Positions 44,508-53,736 of a stretch of DNA of 64,000 nucleotides are shown here, piece by piece; position 1 is the first letter of the stretch, and the number at the start of each line of letters is the position of its first letter. The notes under the pieces are model-generated. The model was not told where the DNA came from. It saw nothing but the letters and a program-made list of their open reading frames with translations, and ran no database searches. The position numbers were made by a program, and so were the translations under genes. The DNA is from Streptomyces cellulosae (GTDB lineage: Bacteria > Actinomycetota > Actinomycetes > Streptomycetales > Streptomycetaceae), in contig BNBH01000029.1 of NCBI GenBank assembly GCA_014655195.1, forward strand, positions 35,612 to 99,611, in the 5' to 3' direction.

Positions 44508-45353
44508 TCACGGCAGCGCCTTGCGGGCGGTGGCGAACCGGGGGCGGTTGTTGAGGTCGGGGTGGTCGGCCGCGTCGGTCCAGCCGCGGTCCTCGGCGAA
44601 GATCCACGGCACCTGGCCGCCCTGGGTGTCGGCGTGCTCGACGACGACCACGCCGCCGGGGCGCAGCAGCCGGTGCGCGGTGCGCTCCAGGCCGCGGATC
44701 AGTTCGAGTCCGTCCTCGCCGGAGAACAGGGCCAGTTCGGGGTCGTAGTCGCGGGCCTCGGGGGCGACGTACTCCCACTCGGTGAGCGGGATGTACGGCG
44801 GGTTGGAGACCACCAGGTCGACCTGGCCGTCGAGGTCCGGGAAGGCCGTCAGGGCGTCGCCCTGGCGCAGTTCGACCCTGGACCCCTCCATGTTCTTGCG
44901 GGTCCACCTGAGGGCGTCCTCGGACAGCTCCACGGCGTACACGCGGGAGCGGGGGACCTCCTGGGCGAGGGCGAGGGCGATCGCGCCGGAGCCGGTGCAC
45001 AGGTCGACGATGCACGGCTCGACCACGTCCATGGCGCGCACCGCGTCTATGGCCCAGCCGACGACCGACTCGGTCTCCGGGCGGGGCACGAAGACGCCGG
45101 GGCCGACCTGGAGCTCCAGGTAGCGGAAGTACGCCCGTCCGGTGATGTGCTGGAGCGGCTCGCGCGCCTCGCGGCGGGCGATGACCTCCCAGTAGCGGGC
45201 GTCGAAGTCCGTGTCCTTGACCGTGTGCAGCTCGCCGCGCTTGACGCCGTGCACGAACGCGGCGAGCTCCTCCGCGTCGGTGCGCGGCGAGGGCACGCCC
45301 GCGTCGGCGAGCCGCTGGGTGGCCTGGGCCACCTCGGCGAGCAGCAGGTTCAC
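44508..45353 (-). CDS. prmC: Peptide chain release factor N5-glutamine methyltransferase PrmC
   Basis: A 281-residue SAM-dependent methyltransferase that methylates the GGQ glutamine of release factors. An N-terminal helical domain (1-75) precedes the Rossmann domain with VDLCTGSGAIALALA and the catalytic SNPPYIPL motif. GTG 45353 with GGAGG upstream. It lies 26 bases after prfA, whose product is its substrate. Confidence 0.93.
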   Translation of the reverse strand: MNLLLAEVAQATQRLADAGVPSPRTDAEELAAFVHGVKRGELHTVKDTDFDARYWEVIARREAREPLQHITGRAYFRYLELQVGPGVFVPRPETESVVGWAIDAVRAMDVVEPCIVDLCTGSGAIALALAQEVPRSRVYAVELSEDALRWTRKNMEGSRVELRQGDALTAFPDLDGQVDLVVSNPPYIPLTEWEYVAPEARDYDPELALFSGEDGLELIRGLERTAHRLLRPGGVVVVEHADTQGGQVPWIFAEDRGWTDAADHPDLNNRPRFATARKALP

Positions 45354-45379
45354 TGGTCCTCCGGACTGTCTTCGGGTGC

Positions 45380-46447
45380 TTAGGCGGCGGCGAGCTTGGC
45401 GGCCGAGTCCGCGTCGACGCAGGCCTGGATCACCGCGTCGAGGTCGCCGTCCAGGACCTGGTCCAGGTTGTACGCCTTGAAGCCGACGCGGTGGTCCGAG
45501 ATGCGGTTCTCCGGATAGTTGTACGTCCGGATCTTCTCGGAGCGGTCGACGGTGCGGACCTGGCTGCGGCGCGCGTCGGCGGCCTCGCGCTCCGCCTCCT
45601 CCTGCGCCATGGCGAGGAGCCTGGAGCGCAGGATACGCAGGGCCTGCTCCTTGTTCTGCAGCTGGCTCTTCTCGTTCTGGCAGGAGGCGACGACGCCGGT
45701 CGGGAGGTGCGTGATGCGCACGGCGGAGTCGGTGGTGTTCACCGACTGCCCGCCGGGGCCGGACGAGCGGTAGACGTCGATGCGCAGGTCGTTCGGGTTG
45801 ATCTCCACGTCGACCTCCTCGGCCTCCGGGGTCACCAGGACGCCCGCGGCGGAGGTGTGGATGCGGCCCTGCGACTCGGTGGCCGGCACGCGCTGCACGC
45901 GGTGCACGCCGCCCTCGTACTTCAGCCGGGCCCACACGCCCTGGCCGGGCTCGGTCTGCCCGCGGGACTTCACCGCGACCTGGACGTCCTTGTAGCCGCC
46001 CAGCTCGGACTCGGTGGCGTCGATGATCTCGGTCTTCCAGCCGACGCGCTCGGCGTAGCGCAGGTACATGCGCAGCAGGTCGCCCGCGAACAGGGCGGAC
46101 TCGTCGCCGCCGGCGCCCGCCTTGATCTCGAGGATGACGTCCTTGTCGTCGCTGGGGTCACGCGGGACCAGCAGCAGCCGCAGCTTCTCGGTGAGCTCCT
46201 CGCGCTGCTGCTCGAGGTCCTTGACCTCGGCGGCGAAGTCCGGGTCGTCGGCGGCCAGTTCGCGCGCGGCCTCGATGTCGCCGCCGGTCTGCTTCCAGGA
46301 GCGGTACGTGGCGACGATCGGGGTGAGTTCGGCGTAGCGCTTGTTCAGCTTGCGCGCGTTGGCCTGGTCGGCGTGGACCGACGGGTCGGCGAGCTTCTTC
46401 TCCAGGTCGGCGTGCTCGGCGACGAGTTCCTCGACGGCCTCGAACAT
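45380..46447 (-). CDS. prfA: Peptide chain release factor 1
   Basis: A 355-residue RF1. Stop-codon recognition motif PAT in QRVPATESQGR and the catalytic GGQ in SSGPGGQSVNTTDSA. N-terminal helical domain is MFEAVEELVAEHADLEKKL. ATG 46447 follows AGGAG. Together with prmC downstream and rpmE upstream it forms a translation-termination cluster. Confidence 0.96.
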   Translation of the reverse strand: MFEAVEELVAEHADLEKKLADPSVHADQANARKLNKRYAELTPIVATYRSWKQTGGDIEAARELAADDPDFAAEVKDLEQQREELTEKLRLLLVPRDPSDDKDVILEIKAGAGGDESALFAGDLLRMYLRYAERVGWKTEIIDATESELGGYKDVQVAVKSRGQTEPGQGVWARLKYEGGVHRVQRVPATESQGRIHTSAAGVLVTPEAEEVDVEINPNDLRIDVYRSSGPGGQSVNTTDSAVRITHLPTGVVASCQNEKSQLQNKEQALRILRSRLLAMAQEEAEREAADARRSQVRTVDRSEKIRTYNYPENRISDHRVGFKAYNLDQVLDGDLDAVIQACVDADSAAKLAAA

Positions 46448-46553
46448 GGTGGGCTCCTGCTGGTACGTGGGTGAAGGGACGGGCGACCAAAAACGCCGGT
46501 CCCGGCCTGCCCCCGGGCGGGGGCGCGGCCGTGGACCGGCGAATCGGTGCTCG

Positions 46554-46775
46554 CTACTTCTTGGAGCCGGCAGCCTTGCCGAAGCGGGCCTCGAAGCGGG
46601 CCACACGGCCACCGGTGTCGAGGATCTTCTGCTTGCCCGTGTAGAACGGGTGGCACTCGGAGCAGACCTCGGCGCGGATGTTGCCGCTGGAGATCGTGCT
46701 GCGGGTGGTGAACGACGCGCCGCAGGTGCAGCTGACCTGCGTCTCGACGTACTCGGGGTGGATGTCGCGCTTCAA
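46554..46775 (-). CDS. rpmE: 50S ribosomal protein L31, zinc-binding form
   Basis: A 73-residue L31 of the Cys-containing (C+) type: Cys16, Cys18, Cys38 and Cys41 (VSCTCGASF, VCSECHPF). In streptomycetes the C+ form is made when zinc is plentiful and is exchanged for a Cys-free paralog under zinc limitation through Zur. The start is TTG 46775 with GGAG five bases upstream. It is 106 bases before prfA. Confidence 0.94.
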   Translation of the reverse strand: MKRDIHPEYVETQVSCTCGASFTTRSTISSGNIRAEVCSECHPFYTGKQKILDTGGRVARFEARFGKAAGSKK

Positions 46776-46886
46776 GGTGTCTCCTAGGTTTCGGGAGGGC
46801 GCCGGGTCGCCGCCCGCGGGATGCGGGAGCGTGAACCGGGGCCGACGTACCAGTCTGCCAGGACGGGGGCCGTCTCCCAAAACGGG

Positions 46887-46917
46887 GGTGGCCCCGGGAG
46901 ACATTCCCGGGGCCACC
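46887..46917 (-). terminator. Terminator of the trypsin-like protease gene
   Basis: GGTGGCCCCGGGA (46887-46899) pairs with TCCCGGGGCCACC (46905-46917). On the leftward strand it is followed by CCCGTTTTGG, so it has a short U-tract. Confidence 0.85.
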
Positions 46918-46944
46918 TCGCGGTCCTGCGGACGTGCGGCGGGC

Positions 46945-48720
46945 TCAGCCCAGCACGTCGTACTGCTGGTAACCCGTGCCCATGGACAGCCGTGCCGAGA
47001 AGAACGGCGCGGCGTTGCGGCCGGTGCCCCGGTACAGGTACATCGTGCCGCTCGGGGTGCGGGCCAGCAGGTCCGCCTTCCCGTCGCCGCTGACGTCCCC
47101 GACCGTGACGATCGCGTTGTACGTGGTGCTCTTCCACGTGGCCAGCTTGGTCCGGCCCGTGAAGGAGCCGGAGCCGGCCTTGCCGGTGCCCTTGTACAGG
47201 TACAGGTCGCCGGTGGAGCGGACACGGGCCACGAGGTCCGTGCGGCCGTCACCGGTGAAGTCGCCGTGGCCGCGCAGGACGTCGAACCCGGCCCAGCCCG
47301 TGCCCGTCTTCAGACGGGCCGAGAAGGTGCCGTTGCCCTTGCCCGGGTAGGTCCACAGCACGCCCGCCGAGTCCACCATCAGCAGGTCGGGCAGGTAGTC
47401 GCCGGTCACGTCACCGGGGGTGACGATCTGGCGGACGGACTTCCAGCCGGTGCTGAGCCGCTTGGTGGCCCAGCTGTCGCTGGAGATCACGTAGTGCGCC
47501 CAGTACAGGGACCCGTCCGTGGCGCGGTAGACGAGGTCCTGGTAGCCGTCACGGTCGAGGTCGGTCTGGAGGACGACGTTGACGCCCCTCCAGTCACCCC
47601 ACGCCTCCTGGGCGGCGAACTTGGAGCTCAGCGAGTTCCGGGAGTAACCGACACCCGTGGACTTCTTGCGGGCCCACAGGTCGGCGCGGTGGTCGCCGTT
47701 GATGTCGGTGTCGTCGATGCGCGGGTAGGTGGCGCCGACGTAGCTCGTCACCTTGGTGAAGACGCCGTAGGCGCCCTTCTCCACGCAGTCCTCGACCCCC
47801 CACGAGACGACGCCGACGATCCGGTTGTTGACCACCAGCGGACCACCGGAGTCGCCGTTGCAGGCGGTGGTGGTGCCGGCGTCGCTGCCGGTGGCCGGCG
47901 TGCCCGCGCAGACCATGTGCCCGCGGACGTAGTAGCTGCCCCAGGCGGTGCCACAGGTGGCGTCCGACTGGATCGGCAGCGTCGCCGTCTTCAGGTACTC
48001 GGAGATCTCGTCGCTGGTGGAGCTGGTGCGCCCCCAGCCGTAGACCCGGGCGTTGGTCCCGGCCGCGTACGACGCGGTGTCGCCCGCGGTCGTCATGCGC
48101 AGCGGCGTGGCCTTCACCGGCACCGGCAGCGTGAGCACCGCGATGTCGTTGTCGATGGCGGCCTCGTTGTACGTGGGGTTGTTCCACTGCCGCCACACAC
48201 CGGAGACGGTGCCGCCGTGCAGGTCGCCGTCGGCGGACGGCAGCTGGGTGGCGCCCGTGACGACGGCGCCGTTCAGGTACCAGTTGTAGCCCTTGACGCA
48301 GTGCGCGGCGGTGAGGATCTTCGTCGGCGCGACGACGGTGCCGCCGCAGAAGAAGCCCTCGCCGGTGTACGGGTCGTAGTAGTGCAGCTGCGCCATCCAG
48401 GGCGCCGCGGAGATCGTGGTGGTGGTGCCACCGATGATCTTCGCGTCGATGCCGGAGCCGGCCTTGCCGCTCGTGCTGAGCGGCGCCTTCTCCTTGGCCC
48501 GGCCGGCCTCGTCCGCCGCCATCGCCTTGACGACGCGGCTGATCAGCTCGGACTGGGACGGTGTCTCCGTCGCCGGAGAGACGTTCGGCTGGGGCAGCGC
48601 CGGCGCCGCCTGGGCCGCCGGCGCCGACAGCAGCGCCGCTCCGACGGCCGCGGCGGCACCGGCCGCGGCCACGGCGAACCGGCGTCTGCGACGGCCGGGT
48701 CCGGACATGGGTGTAACCAT
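46945..48720 (-). CDS. Secreted trypsin-like serine protease with FG-GAP/VCBS repeats
   Basis: A 591-residue exported protein. Signal peptide 1-38 (RRRRRF basic start, AAPAAQA|AP end), propeptide 39-94, mature chain starting IIGG at 95. The S1 triad is His140 (LTAAHC), Asp192 (DNDIAVL) and Ser291 (GDSGGP). The C-terminal 260 residues contain four FG-GAP-like calcium-binding units (DINGDHRADLWAR, DLDRDGYQDLVYR, DVTGDYLPDLLMV, DFTGDGRTDLVAR, DVSGDGKADLLAR), as found in beta-propellers of integrins and some Streptomyces proteases. It probably targets extracellular protein, perhaps adhering to cells or polymers. Confidence 0.88.
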   Translation of the reverse strand: MVTPMSGPGRRRRRFAVAAAGAAAAVGAALLSAPAAQAAPALPQPNVSPATETPSQSELISRVVKAMAADEAGRAKEKAPLSTSGKAGSGIDAKIIGGTTTTISAAPWMAQLHYYDPYTGEGFFCGGTVVAPTKILTAAHCVKGYNWYLNGAVVTGATQLPSADGDLHGGTVSGVWRQWNNPTYNEAAIDNDIAVLTLPVPVKATPLRMTTAGDTASYAAGTNARVYGWGRTSSTSDEISEYLKTATLPIQSDATCGTAWGSYYVRGHMVCAGTPATGSDAGTTTACNGDSGGPLVVNNRIVGVVSWGVEDCVEKGAYGVFTKVTSYVGATYPRIDDTDINGDHRADLWARKKSTGVGYSRNSLSSKFAAQEAWGDWRGVNVVLQTDLDRDGYQDLVYRATDGSLYWAHYVISSDSWATKRLSTGWKSVRQIVTPGDVTGDYLPDLLMVDSAGVLWTYPGKGNGTFSARLKTGTGWAGFDVLRGHGDFTGDGRTDLVARVRSTGDLYLYKGTGKAGSGSFTGRTKLATWKSTTYNAIVTVGDVSGDGKADLLARTPSGTMYLYRGTGRNAAPFFSARLSMGTGYQQYDVLG

Positions 48721-48823
48721 GCAATTCCCCCCTCGGGATATGGAGTTCGAGCATTGAATCCCGTTCAGGGACAGCTCGAAGCAGCGTGATCGTACACCTG
48801 TCCGACGACAGTTGTGTACGAAA

Positions 48824-48852
48824 AACGGCCGCCCCGTGGAGGAGCGGCCGTT
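48824..48852 (-). terminator. Intrinsic terminator of the rho gene
   Basis: AACGGCCGC (48824-48832) with GCGGCCGTT (48844-48852), followed on the leftward strand by TTTTTCG. A classical intrinsic hairpin with U-tract. Confidence 0.88.
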
Positions 48853-48888
48853 CGCGTGCCCGCGCGGGGGCCCGAGGGAAGGGTGACG

Positions 48889-50940
48889 TCAGTCGCCGTT
48901 GCCCGGCGTCGGCGTCGTCTTCTGGATCTGCATCAGGAACTCGACGTTCGACTTGGTCTGCTTCATCTTGTCGAGGAGCAGCTCGATCGCCTGCTGCTGG
49001 TCGAGCGCGTGCAGCACCCGGCGCAGCTTCCACACGACCGCGAGCTCCTCGTTGCCGAGCAGAATCTCTTCCTTACGGGTGCCGGACGCGTCGACGTCCA
49101 CCGCGGGGAAGATGCGCTTGTCGGCGAGCTTCCGGTCGAGCTTGAGCTCCATGTTGCCGGTGCCCTTGAACTCCTCGAAGATCACCTCGTCCATGCGGGA
49201 CCCGGTGTCCACCAGGGCGGTGGCGAGGATGGTCAGCGAGCCGCCGTCCTCGATGTTGCGGGCCGCACCGAAGAAGCGCTTCGGCGGGTACAGGGCGGTC
49301 GAGTCGACACCACCGGACAGGATGCGGCCGGACGCCGGGGCGGCGAGGTTGTACGCACGGCCCAGACGCGTGATCGAGTCGAGCAGCACGACCACGTCGT
49401 GACCCAGCTCCACCAGGCGCTTGGCGCGCTCGATGGCGAGCTCGGCGACCGTGGTGTGGTCCTCGGCCGGGCGGTCGAAGGTCGAGGAGATGACCTCGCC
49501 CTTCACCGACCGCTGCATGTCGGTGACCTCTTCCGGACGCTCGTCGACGAGGACGACCATCAGGTGGCACTCGGGGTTGTTGTGCGTGATCGCGTTGGCG
49601 ATCGCCTGCATGATCATGGTCTTGCCGGTCTTCGGCGGGGCCACGATCAGACCACGCTGGCCCTTACCGATCGGCGACACGAGGTCGATGATGCGGGTGG
49701 TCAGCACGCCCGGGTCCGTCTCCAGGCGGAGGCGGTCCTGCGGGTAGAGCGGGGTCAGCTTGTTGAACTCCGGGCGGCCGCGGCCGTGTTCGGGCGCCAT
49801 GCCGTTGACGGAGTCCAGGCGGACCAGCGCGTTGAACTTCTCGCGCCGCTCGCCTTCCTTGGGCTGGCGGACCGCGCCGGTGATGTGGTCGCCCTTGCGC
49901 AGGCCGTTCTTGCGGACCTGGGCGAGGGAGACGTACACGTCGTTCGGGCCCGGCAGGTAGCCGGAGGTCCGGATGAAGGCGTAGTTGTCGAGGATGTCCA
50001 GGATGCCCGCGACCGGGATCAGGACGTCGTCCTCGGCGATCTGCGGCTCCTGCACGTCGTCGCGGCCACGGCGGCCACGGCGGTCGCGGTAGCGGCCGCG
50101 ACGGCCACGGCGGCCGCCTCCGTCGTCGTCGTACCCGTCGTCCTGACGGCCTCCGCCGCCCTGCTGGTTCTGCTGACGGCCGCCGCCCTGGTTCTGCTGC
50201 TGGTCGTCGCCCTTGTTGCGGCGGTCACCACGGTCACCACGGTCGCCGCGGTCACCACGGTCGCCGCGGTCACGGTCGCGGCCACGCTCGCGGCGGTCGC
50301 GGCGGCGGCCCTCGCCGCCCTCGTGGTCGGGCTTGCCCTCGCCCTGCTGGGACTGCTGCTGGCCCGCGGCGTCGGACTTGGTCTCGGTCTTCGCCTCGGC
50401 CGCGACCGTCTCGGTCGCGGCGGCCGGGGCGCCCGCGTCGGCGGTGGCGCGACGGCGGCGGCGCTCGGGGGCGCTCTCCGCGGCCTGCTCGGCCTGCTCG
50501 GCGGCGGATGCCTTCGGCGAGGGCTGGCCGGGGATCTCGATCTGCTGCTGGGCCGCAGCCTGGTCGGCGGGCGCCTGCTCGTCCTTGGCCTCGGTCTTCT
50601 TCTCGGCCGTGTCACCCGTGCGCGTGCGGGAGGTGGCGCGGCGCTTCGGCTTGGTCTCGGCGGACTCGGCCTTGGCCGGGGCGTCCCCGGAAGGGGTGCC
50701 TCCACCGGCGGCCTGCGCCTCCTTGATGACCTCGATCAGCTGGCTCTTGCGCATGCGCGCCGTGCCCCTGATACCGAGGCCGGATGCGACCTGCTGCAGC
50801 TCGGCCAGCACCATGCCCTCGAGGCCGGTACCGCGGCGCCGCCGGGAGCCGGCACCGGAGGCAGGCGCGGAAGCGTCCGTGGCGGGCGCGGCAGCGGTCT
50901 CCTCGACACGTGCGCCCATCAGATCGGTGGTGTCGCTCAC
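48889..50940 (-). CDS. rho: Transcription termination factor Rho with large disordered insert
   Basis: A 683-residue RNA-dependent ATPase helicase. The N-terminal 30-80 region is a SAP-like RNA-binding part; residues about 100-310 are a low-complexity Gln/Arg/Gly/Asp-rich insert including RDRGDRGDRGDRGDRGD and RQQNQQGGGGRQ stretches. The core has the CSD fold (VAGILDILDNYAFIRTSGYL), P-loop APPKTGKT and Q-loop and R-loop segments, ending NVEFLMQIQKTTPTPG. GTG 50940 has AAGGA six bases upstream. Such inserts are typical of actinobacterial Rho and widen RNA choice; this one is long. Confidence 0.94.
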   Translation of the reverse strand: MSDTTDLMGARVEETAAAPATDASAPASGAGSRRRRGTGLEGMVLAELQQVASGLGIRGTARMRKSQLIEVIKEAQAAGGGTPSGDAPAKAESAETKPKRRATSRTRTGDTAEKKTEAKDEQAPADQAAAQQQIEIPGQPSPKASAAEQAEQAAESAPERRRRRATADAGAPAAATETVAAEAKTETKSDAAGQQQSQQGEGKPDHEGGEGRRRDRRERGRDRDRGDRGDRGDRGDRGDRRNKGDDQQQNQGGGRQQNQQGGGGRQDDGYDDDGGGRRGRRGRYRDRRGRRGRDDVQEPQIAEDDVLIPVAGILDILDNYAFIRTSGYLPGPNDVYVSLAQVRKNGLRKGDHITGAVRQPKEGERREKFNALVRLDSVNGMAPEHGRGRPEFNKLTPLYPQDRLRLETDPGVLTTRIIDLVSPIGKGQRGLIVAPPKTGKTMIMQAIANAITHNNPECHLMVVLVDERPEEVTDMQRSVKGEVISSTFDRPAEDHTTVAELAIERAKRLVELGHDVVVLLDSITRLGRAYNLAAPASGRILSGGVDSTALYPPKRFFGAARNIEDGGSLTILATALVDTGSRMDEVIFEEFKGTGNMELKLDRKLADKRIFPAVDVDASGTRKEEILLGNEELAVVWKLRRVLHALDQQQAIELLLDKMKQTKSNVEFLMQIQKTTPTPGNGD
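50222..50275. repeat. 9-bp tandem repeats encoding Arg-Gly-Asp units in rho
   Basis: Six or so copies of CGGTCRCCR (leftward GGYGACCGY, coding Gly-Asp-Arg) run from 50222 to 50275. The protein reads as repeated GDR. Confidence 0.75.
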
Positions 50941-51358
50941 GAAGGGTCCTTCCCTGGAGCGGACGTCGGCCTGTCTGGCTCGGCGACCGGTTGTGCTGTC
51001 CGGCATCGTTCCCTGATGTGTGGACCGTGCCGGGGCGGTTGTCCGCCTGCGCGGCGGAAGAGATATCTGGTGATGGCGCTACCTCGAGCCGTGGCACCCG
51101 GTGTCACGTGGCGTGGTCGCACCGATTCCGAAGCTCCCCCAGAGGGGGTGCCCCCACCTGCGGGCCGTTCAGTGTCCGCGTACGACGTACTGCCCGCGTA
51201 CGTAGCAGTGAACACAGTGCGGCTTCGGGAGCTCCCGGAAGAATGTCTGTCCCGGACGGGGACACGAGGCACCTCGCCATGGTGGGGTCGGGTGCAGACC
51301 TGAGGTTAACACTACCGGATCCAACAAACATTCCCCCTCTCGAAATCCGGCAACCGTG
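50941..51358. other. 418-base gap upstream of rho
   Basis: No gene is supported. The long untranslated space upstream of rho fits autoregulation of rho by its own product, which needs a leader. The segment 51136-51155 (CCCCC AGA GGGGG TG CCCCC) is a short hairpin often seen between Streptomyces genes. There is also a palindromic GTACGACGTAC near 51180-51190. Confidence 0.4.
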
Positions 51359-52276
51359 TCAGGTCGCGAGCGGAAGGACGCTCGCTCCCTCGACGTCCAG
51401 GCTCAGCCGGTTGGCGGCCCAGTCGGCGCCGGCGAGCGCTTCGACCTTGTCGGCCGTGCCCGCGTCGGCCAGCGCCATGACCGTCGGTCCGGCGCCGGAG
51501 ATGACCGCGGGGATGCCGTCCCCGCGCAGCCGCTCCACCAGTGCGGCGCTCTCCGGCATCGCCGGGGCGCGGTACTCCTGGTGCAGACGGTCCTCGGTGG
51601 CGGGCAGCAGCAGCTCGGGGCGCCGGGTGAGGGCCTCGACGAGCAGGGCGGCACGGCCCGCGTTGGCGGCGGCGTCGACGTGCGGCACGGTGCGCGGGAG
51701 CAGTCCGCGCGCGGTCTCGGTGAGGACCGGCTTCGCGGGCACGAAAACCACCGGAACGATGGAATCGGCGGGCTCCATCCTGATCGCCCGGGCGGCGCCG
51801 CCCTCCATCCAGGACAGGGTGAAACCGCCGAGCAGGCAGGCCGCGACGTTGTCGGGGTGGCCCTCGATCTCGGTGGCCAGCTCGAGCAGCGCGGTGTCGT
51901 CGAGCTTGGCCTCGGCGCCTATGGTCACGGCGCGGGCGGCGACGATCCCGGCGCAGATGGCGGCCGAGGAGGAGCCGAGGCCCCGGCCGTGCGGGATGCG
52001 GTTGGCGCAGACGATCTCCAGACCGCGCGGCTGCCCGCCGAGCAGGTCGAAGGCGGTGCGCAGGGAACGTACGAGAAGGTGGCTCTCGTCCCGCGGGAGG
52101 GTCTCGCTGCCCTCACCCGCGATGTCGATGTGCAGCCCGGAGTCGGCCACCCGGACGACCACGTCGTCGTAGAGCCCCAGCGACAGGCCGAGGGCGTCGA
52201 AGCCCGGGCCGAGGTTGGCGCTGGTGGCGGGGACGCGCACCCGGACGGCGGCGGCGCGGAACGCGGGACCGGCCAT
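51359..52276 (-). CDS. thrB: Homoserine kinase
   Basis: A 305-residue GHMP kinase phosphorylating homoserine. The glycine-rich ATP motif is PHGRGLGSSSAA, with VPATSANLGPGFDALGL at the N-terminus and ISGAGPTVMAL near the C-terminus. The ATG at 52276 has only a distant AGGAG (about 12 bases). It is separated from thrC by 395 bases, so it probably has its own promoter rather than being read from the hom-thrC message. Confidence 0.94.
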   Translation of the reverse strand: MAGPAFRAAAVRVRVPATSANLGPGFDALGLSLGLYDDVVVRVADSGLHIDIAGEGSETLPRDESHLLVRSLRTAFDLLGGQPRGLEIVCANRIPHGRGLGSSSAAICAGIVAARAVTIGAEAKLDDTALLELATEIEGHPDNVAACLLGGFTLSWMEGGAARAIRMEPADSIVPVVFVPAKPVLTETARGLLPRTVPHVDAAANAGRAALLVEALTRRPELLLPATEDRLHQEYRAPAMPESAALVERLRGDGIPAVISGAGPTVMALADAGTADKVEALAGADWAANRLSLDVEGASVLPLAT

Positions 52277-52671
52277 CGCTCGAAGACTCTCCTGTAGCTG
52301 CGTGGACTGTCGAATGACGTTCGATGGACATTCGATGGCGTACGAGAACCCTGGGGCCGCCGCCGACCGGGCTGGCCGGCCGCTGCCGGGCCGTCCCGGG
52401 TCACTGGCGGGACCCTGGGGACGGCGCACTGCCGCGGCATATGCGGCGGGCGGGTTCCCTACAGCCTATCGAAGGAAGGTTCACCTGCGACATAGGGCGC
52501 ACAGGAGGCGCACGATGCGTGTCGCAAGCCCCCTGTGCACCCCCCGTAGGGAGCGTCCCCCGGGCAGGCGCGTCCTTACGCCGTTTGTGCGGTTCGCGGC
52601 GGCGGAAACGCGCGGCTTCCGCCACCGCGGAGCACGGGCACGGCGGACCGGACGGCACCGGGTGCCGTGGG
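52277..52671. promoter_or_regulatory. 395-base thrC-thrB gap with TTCGATGG repeats
   Basis: TTCGATGG occurs at 52320-52327 and 52331-52338, 11 bases apart, preceded by inverted TCGAA at 52310-52314; another TCGAA is at 52280-52284. These lie just upstream of thrB and could be a transcription-factor site. The remainder, up to thrC, shows no gene; a very high-GC run and the thrC terminator (52652-52668) are seen. Confidence 0.45.
52652..52668 (-). terminator. Hairpin just after thrC
   Basis: ACGGCAC and GTGCCGT around CGG, three bases beyond the thrC stop on the leftward strand. It has no U-tract, so it may only be partial. Confidence 0.45.
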
Positions 52672-53730
52672 TCAGACGAGACCGAGCCGCTGGGCGGCGG
52701 TCGCGGCGTCGACCGGGACGGTGACCGGCTGCGGGGCGCCGGCGACGGCCCAGTCGGGGTCCTTCAGACCGTTGCCGGTGACCGTGCAGACGATCGTCTG
52801 GCCCGGGTCGACCCGGCCCTGCTCGGCGGCCTTCAGCAGACCGGCGACCGACGCTGCGGACGCGGGCTCGACGAAGACGCCCTCCTGGGAGGCCAGCAGC
52901 CGGTAGGCGCGCAGGATCTCACGGTCCGTCACCTCGTCGATGCGGCCGCCGGATTCGTCCCGCGCGGCGAGCGCGAGCTGCCACGAGGCGGGGTTGCCGA
53001 TACGGATCGCGGTGGCGATCGTCGACGGGTCCTTGACGACCTCGCCGCGCACGATCGGGGCGCTGCCGGAGGCCTGGAAGCCCCACATGCGCGGGGTGCG
53101 GGAGGCGACGCCGTCGGCGGCGTACTCCTTGTAGCCCTTCCAGTACGCGGTGATGTTGCCCGCGTTGCCCACCGGCAGGACGTGGATGTCGGGGGCGTCG
53201 CCCAGCATATCCACGATCTCGAAGGCGGCGGTCTTCTGGCCCTCGATGCGCACCGGATTGACCGAATTGACCAGCGCCACCGGGTAGTTGTCGCTGAGCG
53301 AGCGGGCCAGCGTGAGGCAGTCGTCGAAGTTGCCGTCGACCTGGAGGATCTTCGCGCCGTGCACGAGGGCCTGGCCCATCTTGCCCAGCGCGATCTTGCC
53401 CTGGGGCACCAGCACGGCGGAGACCATGCCGGCCCGCACGCCGTACGCGGCCGCGGAGGCGGAGGTGTTGCCGGTGGAGGCGCAGATGACCGCCTTCGCC
53501 CCCTCCTCCTTCGCCTTGGAGATGGCCATCGTCATGCCGCGGTCCTTGAAGGACCCGGTCGGGTTCGCGCCCTCGACCTTGAGATGGACCTCGCAGCCGG
53601 TGCGCTCGGAGAGCACCTGCGCGGGCACGAGCGGCGTACCGCCCTCACGGAGCGTCACGACCGGCGTGGTGTCCGACACCGGAAGCCGGTCCCGGTACTC
53701 CTCGATGATTCCGCGCCACTGGTGGGTCAT
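52672..53730 (-). CDS. thrC: Threonine synthase
   Basis: A 352-residue PLP enzyme converting phosphohomoserine to threonine. The PLP lysine is Lys62 in NPTGSFKDRGMTMAI; the phosphate cup GNAGNITAYWKGYKEY is also present. It follows hom by six bases, so they share a message. Confidence 0.95.
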   Translation of the reverse strand: MTHQWRGIIEEYRDRLPVSDTTPVVTLREGGTPLVPAQVLSERTGCEVHLKVEGANPTGSFKDRGMTMAISKAKEEGAKAVICASTGNTSASAAAYGVRAGMVSAVLVPQGKIALGKMGQALVHGAKILQVDGNFDDCLTLARSLSDNYPVALVNSVNPVRIEGQKTAAFEIVDMLGDAPDIHVLPVGNAGNITAYWKGYKEYAADGVASRTPRMWGFQASGSAPIVRGEVVKDPSTIATAIRIGNPASWQLALAARDESGGRIDEVTDREILRAYRLLASQEGVFVEPASAASVAGLLKAAEQGRVDPGQTIVCTVTGNGLKDPDWAVAGAPQPVTVPVDAATAAQRLGLV

Positions 53731-53736
53731 TGCTGG

